Part shown: positions 63,620 through 64,000 of the stretch, piece after piece | How positions within the stretch are numbered: the first letter of the stretch is position 1 | How the letters are laid out: each line of letters begins with the position of its first letter | Source of the DNA: Calothrix sp. NIES-2100 | Lineage (GTDB): Bacteria > Cyanobacteriota > Cyanobacteriia > Cyanobacteriales > Nostocaceae | Reading direction: 5' to 3' | Assembly (NCBI RefSeq): GCF_002368195.1 | Contig: NZ_AP018178.1 | Span: 3,632,276-3,696,275 of the forward strand | Length of the DNA stretch: 64,000 nt | Notes under the pieces: generated by a model | What the model saw: the letters and a program-made list of their open reading frames with translations, nothing else | The model's database searches: none | What the model was told of the DNA's origin: nothing | Position numbers and translations under genes: made by a program

Positions 63620-64000
63620 TCACCGCCGAAACCAAGCACGAACCCAACGCCACAACCGCCGCCACCACCCCCAAAACCCACGCCGAGAACCTACAGGTGC
63701 TTTTGGTTGCGAAAGACGCTCAATTTTATCGTTGCAATCTTGCACATCAGCATCAAGTCCCATTGTCTGATATAGTTCACGCGCATTGCGATAAGCACCC
63801 AGCGCGTCTGATTCTCGATTGACGTTTTCTAATACTTCACCTAAATTAAACCAGGTATTTGCTTCTCCTCGAATATCGCCAATTTCTTTAGATATGTCCA
63901 AAGACTGCTGGTAGAACTCAATCGCCCTTTGGTACTCTCCCAGGAATAAGTAAACATTACCCAAACCCATTAAGGATTTACCTTCGCCATAGCGATCGCC
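63620..64000 (-). CDS. TPR-repeat protein, C-terminal part (5' end beyond window)
   Basis: The frame is open to the right edge (GDRYGEGKSLMGLGNVYLFL at the edge). At least two tetratricopeptide units are visible: GLGNVYLFLGEYQRAIEFYQQSLDISKEIGD and TWFNLGEVLENVNRESDALGAYRNARELYQTMG. An unusual basic, Trp-rich C-terminus follows (SRRGFWGWWRRLWRWVRAWFRR). The TPR array should mediate protein contacts; the Trp/Arg tail may touch membrane or nucleic acid. The domain at the N-terminus is unknown because it is outside the window. Confidence 0.8.
   Translation of the reverse strand, partial: GDRYGEGKSLMGLGNVYLFLGEYQRAIEFYQQSLDISKEIGDIRGEANTWFNLGEVLENVNRESDALGAYRNARELYQTMGLDADVQDCNDKIERLSQPKAPVGSRRGFWGWWRRLWRWVRAWFRR

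Overview
The window comes from a filamentous, Nostoc/Anabaena-like cyanobacterium. The support is dense HIP1 octamers (GCGATCGC), heptamer/nonamer STRR-type repeats, small palindromic repeats that also sit inside genes, nonribosomal peptide synthetases, a sucrose-phosphate phosphatase and a pyruvate:ferredoxin oxidoreductase. ruvA, bioF and nifJ point to a chromosome rather than a plasmid.

Layout. (1) 1-5146, minus: the first 1715 codons of an NRPS (C-A-PCP-E-C, cut by the left edge). (2) 5.7-12.4 kb: a TolB-like propeller lipoprotein, a catalytically degenerate aspartyl-protease-like protein, spp-ruvA (4-base overlap), bioF, a repeat island with a 63-bp tandem repeat and a 190-bp MITE, a gene remnant, a nucleotidyltransferase-fold protein and a YgiT-type zinc-finger protein. 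(3) 12.8-46.8 kb: a phage-tail-like contractile injection system (CIS) related to Afp/PVC-type systems and the thylakoid-anchored CIS of Anabaena. In order: a single-TM protein (minus), Cis15 AAA+ ATPase, a ParB-like protein, Cis16 (DUF4255), an unknown 403-aa protein, sheath, two tube proteins, a 58-aa DUF5908-like protein, Cis7, spike, PAAR, a TnpB/RHH transposon insertion, Cis9 (gp25), Cis11, a coiled-coil/TM protein, Cis12, a 1811-aa fibre-like protein with six 86/87-residue repeats, the tape measure, a DUF4157 (HEAWH) effector candidate and a C80-like protein that lacks the expected His and Cys. There is no capsid, portal, terminase or T6SS membrane complex. (4) 46.8-49.2 kb: repeat-rich decay zone with a reverse-transcriptase pseudogene, another MITE and a second array of the 63-bp repeat. 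(5) 49.3-54.6 kb: an orphan carrier-aminotransferase-C-A-PCP synthetase without thioesterase. (6) 54.6-64 kb: second MITE copy, IS1-type remnant, nifJ with a palindromic repeat inside its reading frame, a Dam-type methylase/HNH nuclease pair, a 21/63-bp composite tandem repeat, a DUF559 nuclease, and the C-terminal part of a TPR protein cut by the right edge.

The CIS is the main system. Most structural parts needed for a contractile particle are present and nearly all are co-oriented. A membrane-anchor candidate, two proteins with carbohydrate-binding-like motifs, a long repetitive fibre and a DUF4157 cargo candidate suggest a membrane-tethered or released injector. The repeats invading the tape measure, and the TnpB element between PAAR and gp25, are the most unusual sequence-level features. 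Family assignments come from reading motifs by eye; no database search was run.
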